In this document: positions 14,040 to 20,006 of the stretch, one piece after another
Numbering within the stretch: the first letter of the stretch is position 1
How the letters are laid out: every line of letters begins with the position of its first letter
From: a virus
Length of the DNA: 20,006 bases
IMG/VR virus record: IMGVR_UViG_3300042429_000993
Span: 1 to 20,006 of that record
Reading direction: 5' to 3' (one strand)
Notes under the pieces: generated by a model
Databases searched by the model: none
Seen by the model: only the letters and a program-made list of their open reading frames with translations
Told to the model about the DNA's origin: nothing
Translations under genes and position numbers: made by a program

Positions 14040-15617
14040 TTAACCAAGCACCCATCGCGTGTCTTCTGAATTTCCGTGGATATCGTTTATTTGATATGGA
14101 TTACCACCAGGTATCCATTGTCCACCTCCATACATCTCTCCACCAGTCTTTTTAAAGTTTAATAAACTAGCGGAAGCCAAGTCACGACCCATTTGAGCAA
14201 AACGTGATGCAGTATCACGAATAAACAACCCCATCGATAATGCTAACACCAAATCATCGTTATACCCGTTTTGCGCTTGTCCTTTACCATGCATCCATAT
14301 GAATACTCTTAATTCTTCAAGTAAACGTTTTGAATAGAATGTATAAGACTTGTCTCGAAGGTACGACTCCATTTTTGAGATAACAAGTGGTCTTGTCTTT
14401 GCTGAAGTAGTGAATCCGGGAACGGTTTGCCCCGAATCCATCTTGGATAAATATTTCTCAGCACTTAATTCACCATATGAGCGAGGTGAATAGTATAAAT
14501 TAGCGTATTCTCTGTCTATTATAGTATTTACAACATCCCAACCGATATTAGCATTTTCCACCACTAAAAGCGCATTATTATATTCTGTAGCCACCGATAC
14601 TAACATGTTTCCATATTCACGTGTGCCTATTAGTGATTTAAACTCAGCCACCTGTGTACATGACTCAAGATCAATAACTTGGAATGATGAATAATCGCTT
14701 CCGTCGCCACGGGCAACGTCCGCAGATACAATATAATTTTTATTATAATCTGGGTATTGCCATATCCAAAAATCACCTCCCATGAATCGACGTTCAATAG
14801 GATCCATAATAAATCCTTCGTAATATGCTAAAGTTTCAGGATCAACTACTGTAGCTCCTGATCCTAAAAAGTCACAATCATATTCCTGCGCAAAATCTCT
14901 TGCAGTCATATTTTCTCTTTCATTCAATAACCAAGCATCATCTCTATCAGGATGAACATCCCATTTTAATTGAATAGGTTTAAAGCTATTTTTTCCTAAT
15001 TCTGATTCAACCCAAGTTTTATGAAACCAATTACCCACACCGTTTGGAGAAGATAACGCTACACAACCACCACCTGTTGAGATAGTAGGTTTAACTGCGG
15101 TATATATCTTATCAATACCTTCAATGAAGGCAGCTTCATCCATAATCAACCAAGATACAGCAAATGAACGACCAGCATCACTTGATGCTGATGTTGCTTT
15201 AATAAAAGATCCGTTTGCTAATTTTAGTGATGTTTGGTTTTTTGCTTCTGGTTTAGCTCCTTTTAACCATGAAGGTAAGTTGTTAAACATGAATTGAACC
15301 TTTTCAACCATGTTTTGTGCTGTTAATTGCTTAGTAGCAATACATAATATTGCTTTATCTTTATGAAATAACATTAACCATAAAGCATACCCAGCACATA
15401 AAGTAGAGACACCTAACTGACGAGATTTGTTAATAATGTTATAATCGTTGTTTCTAAAGGAATGCAATACTGCTTCCTGAAATGGATATAGATGGAATAA
15501 TATTCTACCCTTTATTGGGTGTGTAATAAAACAATATTTTCTAAAGAAATGAACAGGATCACTCGCACATTTCACATATTCCTGTTTAATTATATCCTTT
15601 ATATTTTGTTCACTCAT
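14040..15617 (-). CDS. 17: Terminase large subunit (gp17-like)
   Basis: This gene encodes 525 aa (T4 gp17 is 610 aa), the ATP-driven packaging motor and headful nuclease. The ATPase domain has a P-loop-like KSRQLGVST (residues 64-72), Walker B WLIMDEAAF (156-164, D160/E161) and coupling motif ALSSPNG (187-193). The nuclease domain shows the acidic triad positions D300 (NYIVSADVARGDGSDYSS), E364 (LVVENANIGWD) and D464/D465 (GYNDDLVLALSMG). The P-loop has Val where T4 has the usual Lys (SRQLGKTT), with a Lys at the beginning of the loop instead; this arrangement occurs in some terminases. No small-subunit gene is visible in the window. The gene follows a strong terminator and an ATATTTAT element, so it probably starts its own transcript. 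Confidence 0.96.
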   Translation of the reverse strand: MSEQNIKDIIKQEYVKCASDPVHFFRKYCFITHPIKGRILFHLYPFQEAVLHSFRNNDYNIINKSRQLGVSTLCAGYALWLMLFHKDKAILCIATKQLTAQNMVEKVQFMFNNLPSWLKGAKPEAKNQTSLKLANGSFIKATSASSDAGRSFAVSWLIMDEAAFIEGIDKIYTAVKPTISTGGGCVALSSPNGVGNWFHKTWVESELGKNSFKPIQLKWDVHPDRDDAWLLNERENMTARDFAQEYDCDFLGSGATVVDPETLAYYEGFIMDPIERRFMGGDFWIWQYPDYNKNYIVSADVARGDGSDYSSFQVIDLESCTQVAEFKSLIGTREYGNMLVSVATEYNNALLVVENANIGWDVVNTIIDREYANLYYSPRSYGELSAEKYLSKMDSGQTVPGFTTSAKTRPLVISKMESYLRDKSYTFYSKRLLEELRVFIWMHGKGQAQNGYNDDLVLALSMGLFIRDTASRFAQMGRDLASASLLNFKKTGGEMYGGGQWIPGGNPYQINDIHGNSEDTRWVLG

Positions 15618-15633
15618 ACACTAACTGTTGTAT

Positions 15634-15641
15634 ATAAATAT
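15634..15641 (-). promoter_or_regulatory. ATATTTAT element before terminase gene
   Basis: This minus-strand copy lies 16 bases before the gp17 ATG and about 8 bases after the terminator stem. As at phoH, the element comes immediately after a terminator, where a fresh promoter would be needed. Confidence 0.4.
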
Positions 15642-15649
15642 ATAAAGAA

Positions 15650-15673
15650 AACCCGACCTTACGGGGTCGGGTT
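15650..15673 (-). terminator. Intrinsic terminator before terminase gene
   Basis: A 9-bp stem AACCCGACC/GGTCGGGTT with a CCGTAA loop is followed on the minus strand by TTTTCTTTATA. It ends the transcript of the coiled-coil membrane protein and upstream genes. The sequence is nearly the same as the terminator after gp23. Confidence 0.85.
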
Positions 15674-15761
15674 AGAGAGCTATAATACTGAGACTATAGC
15701 GGGGCATGTTTTCGCATTGGTCTAAGAATGCTTAACGGAGTGAATACCTAAGGCAGCACTA
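15674..15761 (-). other. Hairpin-rich non-coding gap
   Basis: This gap between the coiled-coil protein stop and the terminator has no supportable gene. It contains two small inverted repeats: CTATA/TATAG at 15680-15699, and GCATT/AATGC at 15714-15731 with an 8-base loop. It looks less AT-rich than the coding sequence around it. It may be only a 3' untranslated region, or a small structured RNA. I see no tRNA cloverleaf. Confidence 0.35.
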
Positions 15762-16457
15762 CTATTTTGCTAACATTAAGTAAGCTAATCCACCAATTAC
15801 TACATAGCTTCCTATGCGTTGAAATTTAGATTTAACTTTTAACTTATTGTATTGTAATTCTATTTTTTGATATTGTCCTTCCCATCCAGCAATTTCTTTA
15901 TCTTTATTAGTTAAGATTAATCTAAATTTATCTTCTTTACTAATATATTTGCTGATAACACTGTCTTTAACAGTTACTTTTGCCTCTAATGTAGCAATTG
16001 AGCTATCTTTTAATACTATAATTTGTTTAGCACCATCTAATTCTACTAAATCCTTAGCAGCGCTAACCAATACTGGTTGTGCTACTGGTAATGGATTAGA
16101 AATTGTATCTGCTGGGTATCTTGTATTGTAAAAAGATACTAATTGATGTTCTTGTAAATTATCAATGTTGTTTTTTTCAATTTCAATAGTTTCAACAATT
16201 TTAATTACTTTTGTTTTTTGGTGTTCTATTTTGTATTGTAACTCAACAGCTACCATATCTAAAGAATCAATCTCAGCATCATCTTTAGCGATTTCTGCAT
16301 GTAATGAATCATTTACTTTATTTAAGCTATCTACCTGAGCTAAGAATGCTTTGTGTTCAACATTGCTTCCACATTTTTCGAATAACACACTACCTATTAA
16401 TACAGTTACTACTGCAAATATAATGATTGGTAATGATTTTTTTAGTTTTAATAACAT
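15762..16457 (-). CDS. Membrane-anchored coiled-coil protein, spanin-like
   Basis: This gene encodes 231 aa. A short basic start (MLLKLKK) is followed by a clear transmembrane segment (residues about 9-26, LPIIIFAVVTVLIGSVLF). Two long stretches of heptad-like charged helix follow (about 38-112 and 140-206). A short break lies between them (FYNTRYPADTISNPLPVAQP), and the protein ends in a hydrophobic segment IGSYVVIGGLAYLMLA. This is the layout of an inner-membrane spanin such as Rz, which helps disrupt the outer membrane at lysis, but the second hydrophobic end is unusual for Rz. No overlapping outer-membrane lipoprotein gene is evident. A lysis or envelope role is inferred. Alternatives include a superinfection or membrane scaffold protein. 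The gene lies last in its transcript, before a terminator. Confidence 0.8.
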   Translation of the reverse strand: MLLKLKKSLPIIIFAVVTVLIGSVLFEKCGSNVEHKAFLAQVDSLNKVNDSLHAEIAKDDAEIDSLDMVAVELQYKIEHQKTKVIKIVETIEIEKNNIDNLQEHQLVSFYNTRYPADTISNPLPVAQPVLVSAAKDLVELDGAKQIIVLKDSSIATLEAKVTVKDSVISKYISKEDKFRLILTNKDKEIAGWEGQYQKIELQYNKLKVKSKFQRIGSYVVIGGLAYLMLAK

Positions 16458-16461
16458 ATTT

Positions 16462-17553
16462 TTATTTTTTTATTCCAGCGTAATATTGTAATCTACTTTT
16501 AAATGCTTCGTCGATTGGTTCTTCCTCTGTTGTTGGATTTTCAATTTCTGGTTCCTCTGTTGGTTTAGTTTTAGCTAATTTAGGATGTTCAGCTTCAATT
16601 TTAGCAATTCTATCATCTAATGATGTTTTTAAAGCACGTAAACGTGTTAATTCATCTGATGGTCTATCATTAATGTCACCTGCTGTTCCTTTAGCGCGTT
16701 TTAATTTTAATATATTGCTTTTAGTTGCGGCTAAACGGCGTTCTAATTCTCTATGTTGTAACCAAGCTTCATAATCAACATCAGAAGCACTAGAGGCATC
16801 AGATGTTGCTTTTTCAAAGTCAGTCATTTCTGGTTCTTCATCTTCACCTGATGCTTTTGCAGCAGCAAATGATGCATCAACTTCTTCATCAGACATTTCT
16901 TCTTTTCCTGAAATACCCAATGCGTCTAATTCCGCTTGTGAGAATCCACCAGCACCACCTGCTGTTGTTTCTTCCCCACTATCTGTAGTTGTAGTTGGTC
17001 TTGTTGTTGGACGTTGTGCAATTTGTTCTTCTGAAGGAACAATAATCCCTGCATCAACTAATTCCATAAAGTCTTTGTTGATTGGATTTTGTTTATCATA
17101 TCCCATTTCACCAGCTACATTCATTTTTGATACAGCAGATCCTGCAGCTTTAATAGCAGCAACGATTTTTGCTTTCTTACCAGCCATAGCAGTAATTTGC
17201 TCGTCAGTAACATCATCAGCTAACTGATAGCGAATACCTACGTTTGCCATTTCATCTAATTCTGTTGAAGACATACCTGGCTTTGATAGTTTAGAAAGTT
17301 TTATTTGAGCGGCTTGTATATTCTTATTAACGGCATTTACTTCAGCATCCTTTCCCGGTTTATCCACTGGGGCAACTTGTTGGGAAGTTAGTTCTTGTTT
17401 TTTCTTATTAAGTGCTGCTATTTTACTTTTTTCGGCATTCAATGCAGCAGTTTGAGCATTTTTATCTTCGGCAGCACCTTCATCAATTACTTCTAATAGG
17501 GCTTCACGGATAATATCTTGCAGTTCTGATTTTTTCATGGTATCTTTGTTCAT
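16462..17553 (-). CDS. Acidic protein carrying both head-module tags
   Basis: This gene encodes 363 aa from the first ATG. A second ATG at 17538 would begin exactly at the tag MKKSELQDIIREALLEV and is 24 bases from an ATATTTAT element, so it may be the true start. The N-terminal tag matches the 87-aa and 350-aa proteins. The C-terminus AFKSRLQYYAGIKK matches the RMQxLAGI tag of gp22 and the 68-aa protein. Between lie Ala/Lys/Gln-rich helices, a Thr-rich linker (PTTRPTTTTDSGEETTAGGA, near 190), an acidic segment and a final coiled coil (ELTRLRALKTSLDDRIAKIE). No enzyme motif is seen. I infer a virion-internal or scaffold-associated protein, although it sits upstream of the terminase rather than among the core genes. 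Confidence 0.78.
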   Translation of the reverse strand: MNKDTMKKSELQDIIREALLEVIDEGAAEDKNAQTAALNAEKSKIAALNKKKQELTSQQVAPVDKPGKDAEVNAVNKNIQAAQIKLSKLSKPGMSSTELDEMANVGIRYQLADDVTDEQITAMAGKKAKIVAAIKAAGSAVSKMNVAGEMGYDKQNPINKDFMELVDAGIIVPSEEQIAQRPTTRPTTTTDSGEETTAGGAGGFSQAELDALGISGKEEMSDEEVDASFAAAKASGEDEEPEMTDFEKATSDASSASDVDYEAWLQHRELERRLAATKSNILKLKRAKGTAGDINDRPSDELTRLRALKTSLDDRIAKIEAEHPKLAKTKPTEEPEIENPTTEEEPIDEAFKSRLQYYAGIKK

Positions 17554-17562
17554 ATTGTATGT

Positions 17563-17570
17563 ATAAATAT
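17563..17570 (-). promoter_or_regulatory. ATATTTAT element before the 363-aa gene
   Basis: This minus-strand copy starts on the kinase stop codon (TAATATTTATACATAC). It is 9 bases before the ATG at 17553, but 24 bases before the internal ATG at 17538. The latter spacing matches the other genes. Confidence 0.38.
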
Positions 17571-18088
17571 TATAAATTTTGTAAAATTGTAGCGATACGT
17601 TCCTCAGTTGTACCCTCTACTGTAATTAATCGTTGTGGTTTATATTCCTCTAAAGACAATTTAATAACTTCATCAATTTTACGTCTATAATGTAAATCAG
17701 TAGTTCTAACACCATTATCTTCTATACTAACACCACGAGGATCAACATAAATAACTAAATCATATTGATTACGAAACATCATAGCTGCTTCAACAAATGT
17801 ACGTTTATCAAATTCATCAATTGATTTAGCACCCAATGTAAATGCACAAACATCCCATATTGTTCTGTCTGTAATAATATTTGGATATAATAATTCAGTA
17901 GCACGTTCAGCTAAAAATACAAACTGACCATTTAATGTAGAATCTGTATTTAATGGAATACCTAAATCACGTAGATATTTACTACGCTCAGTATACACAC
18001 TATAATCTTTAAGCTGGTCTAGTTCACCTAATGCTTTAGCTAATGTAGTTTTACCTACAGACATTGTACCTGTTAATCCTATTCTCAT
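17570..18088 (-). CDS. P-loop kinase, AAA_28/NadR-like
   Basis: This gene encodes 172 aa, a small soluble nucleoside-kinase-type P-loop protein. Walker A is GTMSVGKT at residues 7-14. The segment ERSKYLRDLGIPLNTDST, followed by FVFLAERATELL and ITDRTIWDVCAFT, is the arrangement I associate with the AAA_28 family and the ribosylnicotinamide-kinase domain of NadR. DLVIYVDP and a late Arg-rich DLHYRRKIDEVI segment could be the base-binding and lid regions. In phages such proteins may salvage NAD precursors or phosphorylate nucleosides; substrate cannot be told from sequence. The start overlaps the stop of the 86-aa gene (ATGA). No Shine-Dalgarno sequence is evident. Confidence 0.85.
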   Translation of the reverse strand: MRIGLTGTMSVGKTTLAKALGELDQLKDYSVYTERSKYLRDLGIPLNTDSTLNGQFVFLAERATELLYPNIITDRTIWDVCAFTLGAKSIDEFDKRTFVEAAMMFRNQYDLVIYVDPRGVSIEDNGVRTTDLHYRRKIDEVIKLSLEEYKPQRLITVEGTTEERIATILQNL

Positions 18089-18345
18089 TTGTTTCTTTCG
18101 TTTATTTTTTTCATTTGACGAGCATTACGCTTATCATCTCTAGATTGCTTAGCTATTTTATTCCAATTTTTTTGCTTATCAGCACCATCTTTATACTTAA
18201 TCTCTACAGAAATAGGTCCTCTAGAAAATTTATCCAAATCGAATGTCCACGTTTCCATAGTACTCTCATCCTCATACGTTTTAGTATATTTACGTGGTTT
18301 TTCTTCTTGTACTATTTCTTTTGGTCTACCTCTTCTTTCTTCCAT
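18085..18345 (-). CDS. 86-aa highly charged protein with AT-hook-like start
   Basis: This gene encodes 86 aa, not recognised. The first residues MEERRGRPKEIV contain an RGRP core like an AT-hook DNA-binding motif. A short beta-like stretch (MYKD-type; ETWTFDLDKFSRGPISVEIK) occupies the middle. The last 30 residues are very basic and helical (AKQSRDDKRNARQMKKINER). Nucleic-acid binding is a reasonable inference, but the single RGRP core is weak evidence. The gene overlaps the kinase start by four bases (ATGA), so the two are probably expressed together. Confidence 0.68.
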   Translation of the reverse strand: MEERRGRPKEIVQEEKPRKYTKTYEDESTMETWTFDLDKFSRGPISVEIKYKDGADKQKNWNKIAKQSRDDKRNARQMKKINERNK

Positions 18346-18372
18346 ATAATAAAGATATGATTTTTACTCTGC

Positions 18373-18621
18373 TTAAACCCTAGCACCTGCTGCTTTACCA
18401 GCAGCGGTTTTGTAGAATGGTTGGCCATTAACGTCTTTCTTTCTATCTTCCCATTGATCTTTGGTATATCTCATTCCAAATAACCAATACTCAGCGGCAC
18501 GTTTATTTCCCTGAGGAATATAGGCCGGCCCGTCCCAGTTATGCATTTTATTTACTCCATCTACTTCTATAGAATAGACTAAAGAATTATCTTTTGTTCT
18601 AATTCGAATTGTTTCTGACAT
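18373..18621 (-). CDS. 82-aa protein with WDGPAYI / YWLFGMRYT motif
   Basis: This gene encodes 82 aa of unknown function. It has a strand-rich N-terminus (IRIRTKDNSLVYSIEVDGV), then HNWDGPAYIPQGNKRAAEYW, LFGMRYTKDQWEDRK and an Ala/Gly-rich basic tail KTAAGKAAGARV. The pattern W-x-G-P-A ... YW-x-x-G-x-R-[YH] resembles the single-unit repeats of MORN-like phage proteins (for example xGPAxxx...WYxNGxxH). This is resemblance only. The gene starts one base after the oxidoreductase stop, suggesting the same transcript. Confidence 0.72.
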   Translation of the reverse strand: MSETIRIRTKDNSLVYSIEVDGVNKMHNWDGPAYIPQGNKRAAEYWLFGMRYTKDQWEDRKKDVNGQPFYKTAAGKAAGARV

Positions 18622-18622
18622 T

Positions 18623-19936
18623 TTATTTTATTAAGTTTTCTGCAATATAAATTCCGTGTGCTCCTGATACTGTAATACCACGAGCGCTCAATGCGTCACC
18701 TGCAAAGTGTACATTTGGATATTCGTTTAATGATAAATCTGTGTAATTAACTAGTGGTTCAGGTGATAAATACTTTACTTCAGGTACATACATACCCCAA
18801 TCGTCACCAAAATTAAATATATTATTCATACTATCAATAAAATTAACAATATAGGCTAAATATTCACCATATGCTACAGCTAATGGTCCTAAACTATCTA
18901 TCTGATGAGATGATACTGTATTACCTTCTGATGTTAATCCTGGAGTACGAGTTTTATTAGGTGAATAATATAATCCTTTTCCATCAACTTGTAGTTGTTG
19001 TACTACATCTCTACTCCACTTAAATGGATCTTCAATACCTTTAATTTCCATTAAAATACCAAAGTTTGTCATTTGGTTTTCAAATTCTTTTCCTTTTTTA
19101 GCATGACCATTATAACTAAGGTCGCCATAGGTTTCCTCAACAGCCACATAAGCCGCATTATTATTAGTACAGAATGAGCGAATAGACACATCATCAAATT
19201 TTTGATATAATTTAAAGTCATAAGACACATCAATTAATTTCTGAAAGTATTTCTGTGGTGCTTCAAATCGAACACCAATTTGTACTGATTTAGGTTCATT
19301 AGGTAATTTATAGTCATCAGCTAACTGTTGAGCAAAATCAATACCTGATTTGCCTACTGCAAAGATAAGTTCATCATAATAGGTAAATCGATAATCAAAA
19401 TGGTGATATCCATCTTTACTTAAAGTATGACTGTGTAACATTTTATTATTAAAATCAATCTTATCTACTTGTTCTAGCCATTCAAATTTAACACCCTTAT
19501 CTAACAAATATTGATACCAATTTTTAGCAATTTCATGTAAATAATTTGAACCAATATGCCATACAAGCGACATACGCAAATCAAAATATGGTTTAATAAA
19601 GTCAGGTTCTGTTTTAGGATCAGAACATGAAATTTCATTTGGTTTAGGATGAAAACGAGTAAAGTTAGCTACTACCTCTTCCATTAACGACATAGCTTTT
19701 TCCTCACCACAATACTTAGCTAATTGTCCACCTTGTACTGTTGATACTACTAATTTACCATCTGACCAACCACCAGCACCTAACATACCAGTCATTACCT
19801 CTTCAGGTAAGCGGTTAATAGGGTCGTTGCCCTTGTCTAGAATTGTGATTAGACTACCATCATAGCCATTATCTACTAATTTGGTTGCAGCATTAATACC
19901 TGCAACGCCTGCTCCAATAATTACAATTTTTTTCAT
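18623..19936 (-). CDS. FAD-dependent oxidoreductase, COG2509-like
   Basis: This gene encodes 437 aa. The N-terminal dinucleotide-binding motif is IVIIGAGVAGINAA (G8-x-G10-x-x-G13). A SDGKLVVST segment at 58-66 follows, then QIGVRFEAPQKYF (about 209-221), a SIRSFCTNNNAAYVAVEE segment (about 251-268), and a C-terminal FAD-closing motif FAGDALSARGITVSGAHGIY (411-430). This order matches the poorly characterised COG2509 dehydrogenases (SDGKL, GVRVEHPQ, RTFCMCPGG, GD...G). The reaction is unknown; these proteins are flavin-dependent redox enzymes of the cytosol. The usual CMCPGG stretch is replaced by CTNNNAA here, so the chemistry may differ. It is probably an auxiliary metabolic gene of the phage and leads the small operon ahead of the 82-aa gene. 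Confidence 0.82.
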   Translation of the reverse strand: MKKIVIIGAGVAGINAATKLVDNGYDGSLITILDKGNDPINRLPEEVMTGMLGAGGWSDGKLVVSTVQGGQLAKYCGEEKAMSLMEEVVANFTRFHPKPNEISCSDPKTEPDFIKPYFDLRMSLVWHIGSNYLHEIAKNWYQYLLDKGVKFEWLEQVDKIDFNNKMLHSHTLSKDGYHHFDYRFTYYDELIFAVGKSGIDFAQQLADDYKLPNEPKSVQIGVRFEAPQKYFQKLIDVSYDFKLYQKFDDVSIRSFCTNNNAAYVAVEETYGDLSYNGHAKKGKEFENQMTNFGILMEIKGIEDPFKWSRDVVQQLQVDGKGLYYSPNKTRTPGLTSEGNTVSSHQIDSLGPLAVAYGEYLAYIVNFIDSMNNIFNFGDDWGMYVPEVKYLSPEPLVNYTDLSLNEYPNVHFAGDALSARGITVSGAHGIYIAENLIK

Positions 19937-19962
19937 ATCTATAAATTTAAGTTATTATTTTG

Positions 19963-19976
19963 ACATTTCCAAATGT
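19963..19976. repeat. Small inverted repeat upstream of oxidoreductase gene
   Basis: ACATTT and AAATGT flank a central CC, about 27 bases before the oxidoreductase ATG. It could be an operator-like half-site pair, but a chance inverted repeat in AT-rich DNA is just as likely. Confidence 0.25.
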
Positions 19977-19979
19977 AAG

Positions 19980-20005
19980 GTGGCCCACCTTTAAGGGTGC
20001 GCCAC
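19980..20005. other. Imperfect GC-rich hairpin at right edge
   Basis: GTGGCCCACC and GGTGCGCCAC can pair with one C-C mismatch around a TTTAAG loop. It is among the most GC-rich segments of the window. There is no T run on the minus strand, and the plus-strand flank lies outside the window. It may be the end of an upstream transcript or a structured RNA. Confidence 0.4.
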
Positions 20006-20006
20006 A

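Noticed and set aside
15519-15725. 68-codon plus-strand frame over the terminase start and terminator
   Set aside because: It runs through the gp17 N-terminus and both arms of the terminator hairpin, and no other gene in the window is on the plus strand.
15674-15761. Possible tRNA in the gap before gp17
   Set aside because: The stems present are only 5 bp and do not assemble into a cloverleaf with an acceptor stem, T loop and anticodon loop.

Overview
This 20 kb window is part of the virion-morphogenesis region of a T4-like (contractile-tailed, Tevenvirinae-related) bacteriophage. All 21 protein genes I can support lie on the minus strand, so the module is read from the right edge to the left edge. 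The DNA is AT-rich and the genes are packed tightly. Many neighbours share 1-4 bases (ATGA, TAATG and TAGTG junctions), no gap exceeds about 150 bases, and I see no tRNA, insertion sequence, CRISPR array or integrase. Most start codons have no convincing Shine-Dalgarno sequence, only A/T-rich leaders. Together with the AT-rich codon use this hints at a Bacteroidota-like host, but that is inference only. PhoH and the style of the genes fit an aquatic phage.

Layout in transcription order, right to left. (1) 19936-16462, accessory genes: a COG2509-type FAD-dependent oxidoreductase, two small unknown proteins, a P-loop AAA_28/NadR-like kinase, and a 363-aa acidic protein carrying two short sequence tags that recur in the head genes. 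(2) 16457-15762, a membrane-anchored coiled-coil protein resembling a spanin, followed by a hairpin-rich gap and an intrinsic terminator. (3) 15617-12144, terminase large subunit (gp17) directly followed by the portal (gp20); the tail sheath and tube genes that lie between them in T4 are absent. (4) 12112-8704, four or five proteins sitting where T4 has its prohead-core genes 67 and 68, including a 40-aa GTG-start basic protein. (5) 8702-5071, prohead protease (gp21), a 68-aa tagged protein, acidic scaffold (gp22) and major capsid protein (gp23), closed by two tandem terminator hairpins. (6) 4965-4297, PhoH-like ATPase. (7) 4256-1, neck and tail-completion block: gp13-like, gp14-like, two small unknown proteins, and a gp15-like tail terminator cut by the left edge.

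The genes together describe head assembly (scaffold, core, protease, capsid), DNA packaging (portal, terminase) and neck/tail joining (gp13, gp14, gp15). Four patterns go beyond routine annotation. First, the sequence at the predicted gp23 maturation site is closely repeated inside the 368-aa core-region protein. Second, two short peptide tags (LQxIIREVLxE and RMQxLAGI) recur in otherwise unrelated proteins of this module and overlap or sit near the (I/L)xE type of site cut by T4 gp21. Third, an ATATTTAT element recurs in minus-strand intergenic gaps, at 21-24 bases before the start codon in four cases. Fourth, terminators with nearly the same stem and a CGTAA-type loop are reused after gp23 and before gp17. 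I infer that the tags and the gp23-like segment mark proteins for packaging in, or processing within, the prohead.
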